A stretch of DNA of 12,774 bases, taken from NCBI RefSeq assembly GCF_000003605.2, contig NW_003130372.1:15553-28326 (forward strand), read 5' to 3'. This DNA is from Saccoglossus kowalevskii. Taxonomy: Eukaryota; Hemichordata; Enteropneusta; Harrimaniidae. The position numbers were made by a program, and so were the translations under genes. The notes under the pieces were generated by a model. It was not told the origin of the DNA and did no database searches. It saw only the letters and a program-made list of their open reading frames with translations. Positions 1 to 8,181 of the stretch are shown piece by piece. Positions within the stretch are counted from its first letter, which is position 1; every line of letters begins with the position of its first letter.

Positions 1-2
1 TG

Positions 3-643
3 ACAGAAGTGTGTAATAACCGTGTCCTCCTCTTTACCATGGACACTGGATTAAATGTACTACAAAACGCGACTGCCGGTGGTACTTTCAAAGTTATCCC
101 GGAATTATTGTACCAAGAAGAAGAAGAAGACATTTTCGACATAAGACAGAAACTGAATCATACGTCCATCATCAGTGACTTATAATCAGCAGCAATTAAT
201 GCTGCAGGCACTATATTCCCTAATGCAACGAGGAAGGGGTGTTTTTACCATCTGTCACAGTACGAGTACAGGCCGAGGAAACTACATCAACAATACCAAA
301 AATCAATGATTTGCATTAGAAGGGCGCATGCTCCCAGCATTGGCATTCGTACCAGAAGAGGAAGTGATTGACGCGTTTGAGACTTTGCAACAAGAATTAT
401 CAGACGAAGCTGATATTATTGGACACTATTTTGAAGACACGTTTATTGGACGTGAACGTGGTAGACACCACAACTGTTATCGACATCAACCATTTTCCCT
501 GTATCACTATGGGACATGTATGAAAGAATTGATGTGGACCTGCCCGTACCAATAATCACATCGAGGGTTGGCATCGAAGAGTTCAAACCAATGTGCGCGC
601 CATCCATCCAACGATATGGAGATTTCTTGATGTGATAATGTGA
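3..643 (+). pseudogene. MULE-type transposase pseudogene, 5' part outside the window
   Basis: Decayed transposase of the Mutator-like (MULE) superfamily, a cut-and-paste DNA transposase acting in the nucleus. The segments occur in family order but in different frames: GGTFKVIPELLYQ near 85-123; IISD then SAAINAAGTIFPNAT and KGCFYHLSQ (about 168-258); FALEGRMLPALAFVP and the acidic stretch after it (307-475); FPVSLWDMYERIDVDLP (495-545); RTNNHIEGWHRR through IHPTIWRFLD and stop TGA (545-643). The NNHxEGWHRR block is the most diagnostic. Damage seen: an in-frame TAA just after IISD, frame changes near 260-306, 475-486 and 545, and a GAA-repeat run at about 118-130 where the family normally has unbroken sequence. 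The first catalytic Asp (DGTF in relatives) reads GGTF here. The segments between the landmarks are too short, so internal deletions are likely. It is certainly non-functional. The family call is from memory of the motifs. Confidence 0.85.
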
Positions 644-689
644 TAATAATCAAGATTTACCTGTGAAATTTTTTTATAAAGTTAAGCTC

Positions 690-695
690 AATAAA
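690..695 (+). terminator. Poly(A) signal AATAAA after the MULE pseudogene
   Basis: AATAAA lies 47 bases past the transposase stop codon, inside AATAAATAAAAAAAA. Its position and strand fit the 3' end of the transposase transcript. In such AT-rich DNA an isolated AATAAA has little weight, so the call rests on its place between the stop codon and the terminal repeat. Confidence 0.5.
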
Positions 696-741
696 TAAAA
701 AAAATCACAAAAAACGCTCTTGTTTTTATTCACAAATGACA

Positions 742-803
742 GGGGGCAAATTAGCGGGGGCAAAATTACAAGGTTGGGCAACAGGCCGGGGGCAACGGGC
801 CTA
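742..803 (+). repeat. G-rich tandem array, probable MULE terminal repeat
   Basis: Two adjacent 14-base units, GGGGGCAAATTAGC (742-755) and GGGGGCAAAATTAC (756-769), are followed by the related pieces GGGCAAC and GGGGGCAAC and end in GGGCCTAC. The array follows the transposase stop codon and poly(A) signal, where a MULE's 3' terminal inverted repeat should be. The matching 5' end would lie left of the window, so the inverted orientation cannot be confirmed here. Five G-runs on one strand also make it a weak G-quadruplex candidate, although the loops are long. Confidence 0.55.
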
Positions 804-1984
804 CTTCCATGAGAAATGTATTCCTTAAATACCTCGCATATTTACAATTTACAAATATTTTGCTGTTAATCGGACAACGTAAAATAGCTTTCAGTGATGT
901 AATGACTTTGATCGGAATCGGTTACAGAAATGAACCACAGCTCAGTTTTTGTGGAGTTCCTTGTGGTGTGTTTGTTTGTTTTGTTTTTGGAAAAAAAAGG
1001 TCAGAAAATGATGTATTTAGTTATTCTGTACCGTGTTTATGTCATGCAAAGGCAGGAGTCAGGGTTACTCGTTTTTATGGCTTTGCTAACATTGTAACAT
1101 CGTGAGAAATATTGACTGAACAAAAGAAGTGAGCCAAAATTCTATTTAAAATTTTATCTGATGTGCTGAAATACACGATTTATTTAATGCTGCTCTGTGT
1201 TGTTAAGAAAAATCGGTCGAAAGTTCAACTTACGTACTAATCGCCGTGACCGTCACTGGTAGGCAAAGTCTGTCGAATAAAAATCATATTGGGAACGAAA
1301 TACGCGGATGAAAATAATAACAGTAAAAGCTCGTATTGTATTGTGAGTAGTAAAAATGGATTCCATGTGTTCGCGTTGAATTTCTTTGATTGAATTTCTG
1401 CATTGCACTGGTTTTAAACAAGTATAAATAAAATCCAGAATTGTGTAAGTGACGTCTCTTGACATGAATATTATTGGAATTTATCGAGATCGCACACAAG
1501 TCGAGGCAATGGTGTGGCCTCTCATCGGCAATCGCTTCATTGGCTTCGATCTCTTCAAAACAATAATTTAAATTTTTTATCTAATAAATCGACCACCTTG
1601 TTTTTTTATGAATGAGTATGAATGGGTCATACAGGATTGAAATTAGTCTAAGGGGTTTCTTTAAAAGAAGACAGGCAACTAAATTACCAGCCTTCTTATG
1701 TCTTTAAGAATAAGTTTGCCATCTACTTTCTAATTGTTTGTATATAAAAGAATATAATCTAATGTACTAAATTAAGGTACTTGCTCAAATTCTCGGAGAA
1801 TCATCTGAATATGTTATGAAATGATATGAAAGCAACAAAATCATGATAGTTGTGAGAAAACCGGTAACACATCAATAGGATTGATGTTTGGTAGATGAAT
1901 TCTGGATCAAAATTCGAAGCACTGTAAGCATTTCAAATAATTTTGATTTTAAATGTCATTTTAAGCCATTTCAGACATAATTTA
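804..1984. other. No supported gene
   Basis: AT-rich sequence. The reading frames here are short, overlap each other and resemble nothing I recognise. One consensus-like minus-strand splice donor, TAC followed by GTAAGT, has its GT at 1233-1232, but the frames of the longer minus-strand ORFs above it close before reaching it. I see no transposon ends or RNA genes. Confidence 0.4.
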
Positions 1985-2190
1985 TTATTTTAGGAGGGGG
2001 GTTTGCACTGGCTCCATTCTATTCCCTGTTCTTAGACTTATTCTCATTGTCTTGCAAATAATATTCTTCATGTTATGCATTTCAAATGTATTTTTCACCT
2101 CTTCCCTTGCTGTGCCCCTTATTGAATTGATACTATTGTTACTTTCATTAGAAATAACATCACTTTCATTGTTTGGTCTCTCATAGTTAC
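1985..2190 (-). CDS. Possible terminal coding exon, unknown protein
   Basis: A minus-strand frame of about 68 codons begins directly after a 3' splice-site-like sequence (TTATATCTTTCAG, AG at 2192-2191) and ends at TAA (1985-1987). An AATAAA overlaps the region just beyond the stop. The peptide is strongly hydrophilic and rich in Asn, Ser and Glu (for example NYERPNNESDVISNESNN), with no membrane segment and no domain I know. It has no ATG near its 5' end, so it could only be an internal start of a spliced gene whose earlier exons I could not find to the right. The frame length alone is not significant. Support is the acceptor, the stop, the poly(A) signal and the biased composition together. 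Confidence 0.25.
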
Positions 2191-2659
2191 CTGAAAGATA
2201 TAACTGCGGGTGCAAGCTATACAGCTGCTGATCGAAAATAAAATTAAATGATATTATGCCCGAGTACTATTGACAGAAAATCTAGATTTTTTCTAAATTA
2301 CTCAAGTATACAACTCGTATTTTCGTATTCAGTCCCAATTATATTACAATGCAATTTTATATGCAAATGGCGATATTATATTTTGAAATAAAGTATGTTA
2401 TATTACTGTGTCAGTTTATTATTGTTAATAACATTTCAGCGTGTGTTATGCATCACTAAAAATCGTATAAAGTATACAATATGCGCAAATAAATAACATG
2501 AAAATAACTTTATTTTTTGTTATAAAATACCATTATGATAACGTTTCTGACAATGATACTAAAGTTGTGAAATTTAAAACTACAATTCAAGCGTTTTCAG
2601 CAAACGTCAATATGACGTGTCTAGGGAAGATGTGTATATGCTATTTATAAATAACAGTA

Positions 2660-2673
2660 TTATAACGTTATAA
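2660..2673. repeat. Perfect 14-bp palindrome TTATAACGTTATAA
   Basis: The sequence equals its own reverse complement. TTATAAC/GTTATAA words recur across 2410-2760, so the palindrome is part of a local AT-rich repeat texture inside the MITE candidate. No binding factor is proposed. Confidence 0.7.
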
Positions 2674-2743
2674 AATTATGATATAATTTGTATGATAAGG
2701 TCATTATAACATAATTATATACTTTATAAATTTTTCATTCAAT

Positions 2744-2757
2744 AATGTTATAACATT
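2744..2757. repeat. Perfect 14-bp palindrome AATGTTATAACATT
   Basis: This second self-complementary 14-mer shares the GTTATAAC core with the surrounding words and lies 22 bases inside the right inverted repeat of the MITE candidate. It could extrude as a small cruciform in supercoiled DNA; that is inference only. Confidence 0.7.
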
Positions 2758-2791
2758 GGACAATTTGTTTACGTTTTTAATCAGCAGCTGT

Positions 2792-3192
2792 GTATTGGAT
2801 GATCCTGTTATGACAGAATACATTCCAAAGGAAGGACTGAACATTTCAACCGAAATACTGCTTTAGAGACCCAGCGATGTAAGTCTACAATCTTCTGAAC
2901 GTTTATTTGAGACCTGTATGTTACATTGTGTTACTGGAAATGTGTGATATTTCTACAGTCATTCATGCAGCGACATCGTTGCCTCATGCTTACAAATAGT
3001 TTCACAGTTACTTTCACTATGTCTGTATTGCTGTTATATTATAGAATTCACTGTGATTTAAATAAATCTCATCTAAACCGAGGAACTGGAGGGATGATTA
3101 TTTGAGCATGGTTGACACTAGTATGGGTATATTAGACGTAGTTTGGCCCAGGAACAATTATCTATATTAACAACCGTGAGTCATGTGACAAC
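2792..3192. other. No supported gene; one isolated splice donor
   Basis: On the + strand, GAT followed by GTAAGT (GT at 2879-2880) is a good 5' splice-site match. Upstream of it one short frame contains VMTEYIPKEGLNISTE, but that frame closes with TAG 17 bases before the donor. It could at most be a 5' untranslated or C-terminal piece. Nothing else is recognisable up to the SGNH pseudogene. Confidence 0.35.
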
Positions 3193-4609
3193 TCACACGC
3201 CAGTTACCTTTGATACTATAGCAATGAGTCTAATCGGCCTTGTGTTTAGGTTTGTTATGGTCATTGTGTGTTTACCAGCAGACACGTGTTTATTTATACC
3301 TACATTCGCGGTGATCAATATGTTCTCATTATCTAAATTCACATTCAAATATTGTCCTACTCGTAATGGTGGGATTATTTCAATAGAAAAATTGGATTGT
3401 TTGTATTCGTTAATATAAATTATAAATGTAATTGATGAGTTTAGCTTTTCGAAACGCCAATACCCTTTTACATCGATTCGTTTAGTTTGTGGAAAAAAAA
3501 CCTTTCCCATATTCACAATTGAATGTCTGAGACGGTTTTAGGTCATGATCTTCACTTGTGTTAATAAATGGGGTATAGGCGGACTGAAATGTGGTCCAAC
3601 ACTCGCAATGAATAATACCCGGTGATTTACACAGTGGTACCATGTTAGTTATATTCCTAGACCTTGTTCATTTCGACGATTTGTTGTTATAATTTGGGTA
3701 TACATTTCTTGCAATGATTCCCATAAAAGATAGCGTATAAAGAGAGACATCATTTCATGTGCATTTTCATTAGGATGTGAGCCTGAATCATCATGTTTTC
3801 ACAGATCACTAGCTTCGCCACGTTGTATAAGATGACAGATTGCGCCCATTGCACTAATTGATGGTATGTTATAGTATTCACTTAATGGCACACTTCCTAC
3901 TTGTTCATATCTATCGCATACTCCACTTTGTATCATAGATCCTAAAACAAAATTAACATAGATCAACTGAGGATTCTGGGGAAGTGACATCAAATATCGT
4001 GTCAGTTCCTCTTGGTATTTCGGCATTGGGGATAGCCGGTCATTTACTGTAAATTCCCAGAAGAAAATGTCAACATTGCTGGCGTCAATAAATCTGTTGA
4101 CACATAGTAGACACATCTTGATATTTACGTCCCCGACAGCTCCGATTTTGAAATTTACATTGCTTCCTAACATTCTCTTCAAGAAATTTGCAATATATTC
4201 AGTATAAGTATAGTTCTCCTTATTCAAACCGCCACCAGCAGAGATTGATCCTCCAAGCACACCCTATCTAAGTGTCCTACCCGTGAGTAATATATCGTGA
4301 AAAATAGATTTCATTCTTTCCATGGAGGTTTCGTGAACAAGGGCTCAGACAAGCATAATGTTTGTTATCTGCAATACTTATTATATATTCTTTGGAAAGT
4401 TTATCCCTTAACGTTGCAAATCTATCTTGCAGAATGCATTCTGAGTCATGTCGATATGATGTAGAAGCAAATGTATCAACAAGAGTAGTAATGCCAACAC
4501 GTTGAATGTGTTGGTGCTGAACGACATGGGTAAATTGGAAACACAAGTATATTGCAACGACTGTTAACATTAACATTGTGACATATATTTTGGAACAAGC
4601 CATCTTCAT
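3193..4609 (-). pseudogene. SGNH/GDSL-hydrolase-like membrane-anchored protein, pseudogene
   Basis: A broken gene of about 470 codons without internal introns. From its 5' end: an ATG at 4609 (second Met at 4603), a hydrophobic anchor at residues 8-28 (YVTMLMLTVVAIYLCF), then a Cys-containing region to 4277. Next comes GVLGGSISAGGG (about 4266-4228), matching the SGNH block I serine motif; WEFTVND, matching block III; and SHPNENAH, matching the block V His region. A beta-rich C-terminal domain ends at TGA 3193-3195. Families of this kind are esterases or acetyl-polysaccharide modifiers; the substrate here is unknown. Breaks: a frame change and TAG at about 4264-4279, an in-frame TGA at 3799-3801 exactly where relatives could carry Trp, a frame change near 3645-3655 and another at the A8 run 3493-3500. 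The spacing between block V Asp and His looks one residue longer than usual. The SGNH call is good; the exact family is unknown. Confidence 0.7.
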
Positions 4610-4611
4610 AT

Positions 4612-4623
4612 CTGAAACAAAAG
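4612..4623 (-). other. Splice-acceptor-like site just before the SGNH start codon
   Basis: On the minus strand CTTTTGTTTCAG ends two bases before the ATG at 4609. A pyrimidine-rich tract plus CAG fits a 3' splice site of a 5'-UTR intron. If real, the pseudogene is a decayed copy of a spliced gene rather than a reverse-transcribed mRNA. No branch point or donor was identified with confidence. Confidence 0.35.
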
Positions 4624-5552
4624 GTCAGTATTTGGTCATAAACAATGTAATTCGCAGCCTGTTTTACCTCCGACCACACTATCACATAACATATTTTGTA
4701 ACATATTTTTATTGGAAGAATGTGCAGTTCTATCCTGTATATATCATAACAGTGATTGCCTAACCATTGTGGTTTCAAATAACTTATTGACGGAACACAA
4801 CATCTGTTACGTTGCCATTGTAAACTTGAATTACTAAGGTGAAACATTATTTAATTTTTGATGCAAGAGTTAACTATACAGTTTGTTATTCCATGTCAGT
4901 CAGATGTACAGCCGAGTTGCACAATATGTGCCATATGACCCTCATGAAAGTGTGTAAATATAAAATATTAATTTTTTTACCAACTATTACTCAGCTGCAT
5001 TCAAATATTACCTAGTTACCTACCATTAAAGTGTTCCTCTTGTTCTGCAGCATACGTTAAGATATATCACTGTGAACACTGTACAGTGCATTAGTGTTTT
5101 TAGTATATATATAAATATACATCTCTGAGTTAAAAAATAGGTGTGACCTGTTGAATGATCAGGCGTCAGAAATAACTGTCTGTCAAACTACCATATTGCA
5201 CACTCCTGGGTAAATACATAGGAGTGAATGTCTGTAGGGAATGCAATTTCACATGGTTATCACATGGTTTCTTAGGCATGTGTATAAAACAATATAATAC
5301 ACCTAATGTTATGATATCTAAAAACTGTTAAAGCCGTATTGTATACAGATGAAAAGAAAATGTAGCACATTAGAGCTATTGGAAAAAGAAAGCGACAACA
5401 CGTGACCATAGTTTGAAACCATACCTCCATATTTCATATGTGTATAAGAATAGATAACCACAAAAATTATAAAAATAGTCACAAAATCTGAGGGAATCCA
5501 TGATGAGTCAACAGCCCCTCCTAAATTATAGGAAATTTATAATAAATTAATT
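4624..5552. other. No supported gene
   Basis: AT-rich non-coding sequence. Frames on both strands are short and have no recognisable content; those overlapping the left end are shadows of the SGNH pseudogene. One CACGTGAC E-box (5399-5406) is the only distinct motif noted. Confidence 0.45.
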
Positions 5553-5738
5553 GTAAAGTAAATTAGTACGTGCATGCAAATGAGCAAATGCAAGGGCATT
5601 ATTGCGACGTGTATTTACAAAAACATTACAGAAATCTGCTTCACAGTAAAGTAAATTAGTACGTGCATGCTAATGAGCAAATGCAAGGGCATTATTGCGA
5701 CGTGTATTTACAAAAACATTACAGAAATCTGCTTCACA
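5553..5738 (+). repeat. 93-bp tandem duplication with one mismatch
   Basis: Unit 1 (5553-5645) and unit 2 (5646-5738) start GTAAAGTAAATTAGTACGTG and end CTGCTTCACA. They differ at one place, A at 5578 against T at 5671. After unit 2 only GTAA of a third copy remains. Near-identity points to a recent event. The single difference falls inside ATGCAAAT in unit 1, giving ATGCTAAT in unit 2; both are known forms of the POU/octamer site. Because neighbouring DNA is decayed, an assembly artefact or recent slippage should also be considered. Confidence 0.95.
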
Positions 5739-5935
5739 GTAAGTGAATGAAAATTTGACTTCTGTATTTTATGGTTTCATTTGCAGATAACGGACAATTA
5801 CATTTTGAAATATTTTAAAAAAGTGGTTCCAAAACGCTACCCAGAAACGTAGTGTTATAAACGAGAAGACCATGATAAAAGCATACCTTAAATATTAAAT
5901 TGATCACCAATTGTATGCATTACGATTTAACTTTA

Positions 5936-6005
5936 TGGTGGAAAAAATACTCCACCAAAGGCAATTGTTACTACGACGTACTGGTCATGAAAACTCGTGA
6001 CCAGT
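5936..6005. repeat. Two adjacent inverted repeats (hairpins)
   Basis: TGGTGGA (5936-5942) pairs with TCCACCA (5951-5957) across an 8-base A-rich loop. ACTGGTCA (5980-5987) pairs with TGACCAGT (5998-6005) across 10 bases, whose outer pairs can extend the stem. Both are GC-richer than their surroundings. No rho-independent terminator is meant, since this is eukaryotic-looking DNA. A small structured RNA or chance are both possible. Confidence 0.5.
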
Positions 6006-6023
6006 GTAATATATTCTGCATAC

Positions 6024-6043
6024 AGTCTGTGACGTCAGAGACT
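6024..6043. promoter_or_regulatory. 20-bp near-palindrome centred on a consensus CRE
   Basis: AGTCT-G-TGACGTCA-G-AGACT: the central TGACGTCA (6030-6037) is the full cAMP-response element bound by CREB/ATF bZIP dimers, and the symmetry extends on both sides with only one mismatched pair. A core match alone is weak; the extended symmetry makes it stand out. No promoter or gene start is evident beside it. Confidence 0.4.
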
Positions 6044-6669
6044 TGACATTCACAGCAGTAGTATTTTGGGGGATTATCACTGTTATGTTCGCGCCTGAGT
6101 TCGTACTCCATGTTGTTGTTGTTGTTTTTTATTTCAACTAAGGTGTCAAATAAAAGCTTATTGCTTATTTTTAATCTGCATGTGAAATAAACATTGTATC
6201 TAAAAACATGGAATTGACTGCAATCAACCTTCGAAACTCAATAATAAAAAATATCAAAAATATGTGATTTCTCAAAAACTATCATAAATTCAACAAAAGT
6301 GTTGAATGTAAGACCAAAACTCCCATTGTGTGAAAATAGTTGTCAACATTATTCAATTTACATATTATGTGCATACAAATTGGAATGCCAGGAATTATTA
6401 TGTTTTTACTAGTCATTCACTAGAATGATTAGAGATTATTGAAGGTTAATATCGGAGATAACCGTGGTGTTGCGATATGTAGTGTTTATCTTTTCACCAT
6501 ATGTAACCAAACATAATTTTGAAATATGGAGATATATTTTCATAGTTGTGACATAATATATCGAATAGGTAAAAATAACAAGTTAAAATATACTTACTAT
6601 GTACTATTCTACCTTAAATAAAAAAATACATGAAATAAAGACAAGTGTCTTCTAACTTCGTTGTTTATA

Positions 6670-6873
6670 ATGCCAATGCATGTTGTTTGTCTTGATCTAA
6701 TAGTTCATCTTCAAATACCAATGATCGTTTTGCTTGTCTTTTCGGTTTACTTATTTGTAATTATCAATGAAATTGTAAAGCGAGTTATTTTACGATCTGA
6801 TAATGTCTATTTGGATGAAATTCAATTAAGGTCAAGTGGCGGATTGTTATCGTCTGTACAGTGTCATTTATAA
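6670..6873 (+). CDS. Small ORF with one hydrophobic segment, doubtful
   Basis: A 67-codon ATG frame encodes a peptide with a long hydrophobic stretch at about residues 18-38 (IPMIVLLVFSVYLFVIINEI), followed by a charged tail ending in SSVQCHL. It could be a single-pass membrane micropeptide. Hydrophobic codons are common in T-rich DNA, so such a frame is easily produced by chance. No homologue is recognised, there is no convincing promoter, and no splice sites were noted around it. Confidence 0.15.
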   Translation: MPMHVVCLDLIVHLQIPMIVLLVFSVYLFVIINEIVKRVILRSDNVYLDEIQLRSSGGLLSSVQCHL

Positions 6874-7567
6874 GCGATCGTTGCATGCAAATATTCTGAA
6901 GTTATTACATTTATATACACACTATACAATAACCATATATGGTCACAGGGCTAATGATCAAACATATTGTCCATGAGACATTAATTGCAGGTTTGTATCT
7001 GCAATTATGGTTGAGGTATTATAATTATGCATATAAAAGTACACATTGCCATTAATGGTAATCTCGTAAATTGTTCAAATCCCATATTCAATATAAGACA
7101 ATTCATATGCAACAAAATCATCAGTACAATACAGGTATATTAAGCTTTGGTATTAAAGGTATATATGGAGTTAGACCAGAATGGAATAAACAAGTTGTAT
7201 TAACTTGTTAACTTATATAATGTTATGTTGACATGACTATTTTATCTGCAGTACAGCAAGCTTTATAAATCATGACTGAAATGCTGGAGGAATAAAGATT
7301 GTATTCTTGTAAATATTTAAAAGTATTTGTTAATATATCACGGGGTCGGGTAAAATAAAAACCCAATACACCAAATAATATTCAATAAGTTTACAACTAC
7401 GTGTGTGGGTTCATAACCAATCTAGAATTAAACAGTTTGTGTAACACATGTATAGTATAGCGATGTGCGATTGTATGCATATATAATTAGAAACGAGATT
7501 ACACACCGGACAATCTTACACATACAACGCCACGCAAGAATCGCGTGAAACCATAATAAAGCAAGAT
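6874..7567. other. No supported gene; small hairpins
   Basis: TAATTGCAG (6982-6990) and CTGCAATTA (6999-7007) form a 9-bp stem with an 8-base loop. AACAAGTT (7189-7196) and AACTTGTT (7202-7209) form an 8-bp stem with a 5-base loop. Otherwise AT-rich, with no coding signal noticed. Confidence 0.45.
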
Positions 7568-7711
7568 TTATGTCTGGCATTGTTCCCGTCTCCAGCAATA
7601 TCGCTCGCCCCTGTAACAGTCAAGCACAATTGAGCACGGTTGGTAAGAATTGCAAGCAAGATGATCAATACAATTTACAGCGAAGGTGAAACATATACAG
7701 GCAGATATTAC
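7568..7711 (-). CDS. Cysteine-rich 47-codon reading frame, possible exon of a disulfide-rich secreted peptide
   Basis: The minus-strand frame from 7711 to the stop TAA (7568-7570) contains eight cysteines in 47 residues, at positions 5, 7, 14, 20, 26, 32, 39 and 45, giving C-x1-C-x6-C-x5-C-x5-C-x5-C-x6-C-x5-C. Six cysteines are thus spaced almost every six residues, with hydrophilic and aromatic residues between, as in small disulfide-stabilised extracellular domains. I cannot match the spacing to a named fold. The frame has no ATG and is closed upstream by TAA at 7712-7714, so it would have to be an exon; a weak acceptor-like AG lies at that boundary. No signal peptide exon was found upstream. 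It may also be a dead exon or coincidence. Overlapping frames on both strands are open too, which lowers confidence. Confidence 0.3.
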   Translation of the reverse strand, partial: VISACICFTFAVNCIDHLACNSYQPCSIVLDCYRGERYCWRREQCQT

Positions 7712-8181
7712 TTACTGATAACATGATAAAAGTTAAAGTAACGTGACATACGCACCATATACACATGGAAAATGTTACATTAAAATACTATATTTAAATG
7801 TTACATGTATATTTGCATATGCCCATTTCAGGAAGGAGTGAATAGCTTCTGAATATTATGGAAATTTATAAAATATTTATACAATATTGATCCCTTGCTT
7901 CCAATGCCCATTCAAATCAATGAAGAAGTTGTTATTGACCGTGCAAACCATTTGGCAATGCTCATCACCCAAAAGTCTTTAAGAGTTTGTTTTGAATCAT
8001 TGAGTAAAAAAATATATGTACATGGTTTGACCAAGTTATTTTTAACCGTCAAGTGGTATTCTATATATTTTATATTCATGTCTTCATGAAAAGGGGTCTA
8101 CTAAATCTTAAAATCACTTACCAGAGCTTTTAATGACATGGTTTTCTCAGGATAAATTACATACATAACCTAAAAACACCT
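7712..8181. other. No supported gene; strong minus-strand splice donor
   Basis: CTG followed by GTAAGTG on the minus strand (GT at 8121-8120) is an excellent 5' splice-site match and lies 60 bases beyond the last fragment of the decayed coding region to its right. A + strand frame at 7904-8086 (containing INEEVVIDRANHLAMLITQK) resembles nothing I know. Confidence 0.35.

Larger units (their letters stand above)
2221..2791. mobile_element. MITE-like element bounded by 12-bp inverted repeats
   Basis: ACAGCTGCTGAT at 2221-2232 is matched by its exact reverse complement ATCAGCAGCTGT at 2780-2791. Beyond the perfect 12 bp, both ends continue inward with A-rich sequence of similar but not identical order. 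The interior is very AT-rich, has no coding potential, and holds two perfect 14-bp palindromes (2660-2673 and 2744-2757). Size, terminal inverted repeats and lack of coding fit a non-autonomous DNA transposon. I see no clean target-site duplication: the left flank ends in TAT and the right flank reads GTAT. A 12-bp inverted pair at this spacing could arise by chance, so this stays a candidate. Confidence 0.4.
5739..6669. other. Non-coding stretch with hairpins and a CRE palindrome
   Basis: No reading frame worth reporting. Besides the hairpins and the CRE palindrome listed separately, there is a short (TTG)n run at about 6113-6125. The rest is AT-rich. Confidence 0.45.

Noticed and set aside
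809-1105. 98-codon + strand ORF after the MULE terminal array
   Set aside because: No recognisable domain, composition expected of T-rich DNA, no promoter or splice support.
1253-1499. Two overlapping minus-strand ORFs of about 70 codons
   Set aside because: They overlap in different frames and neither reads like a protein; the 70-codon frame closes before the nearby donor.
3143-3418. 91-codon + strand ORF
   Set aside because: It is antisense to the C-terminal domain of the SGNH pseudogene and is explained by it.
3799-3801. In-frame TGA in the SGNH gene as a selenocysteine codon
   Set aside because: The position suits Trp, the gene has other lesions, and no SECIS-like structure was seen; a nonsense change is simpler.
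4476-4847. 123-codon minus-strand ORF overlapping the SGNH start
   Set aside because: Different frame from the recognisable N-terminal anchor, no domain, and it spans the probable splice acceptor.
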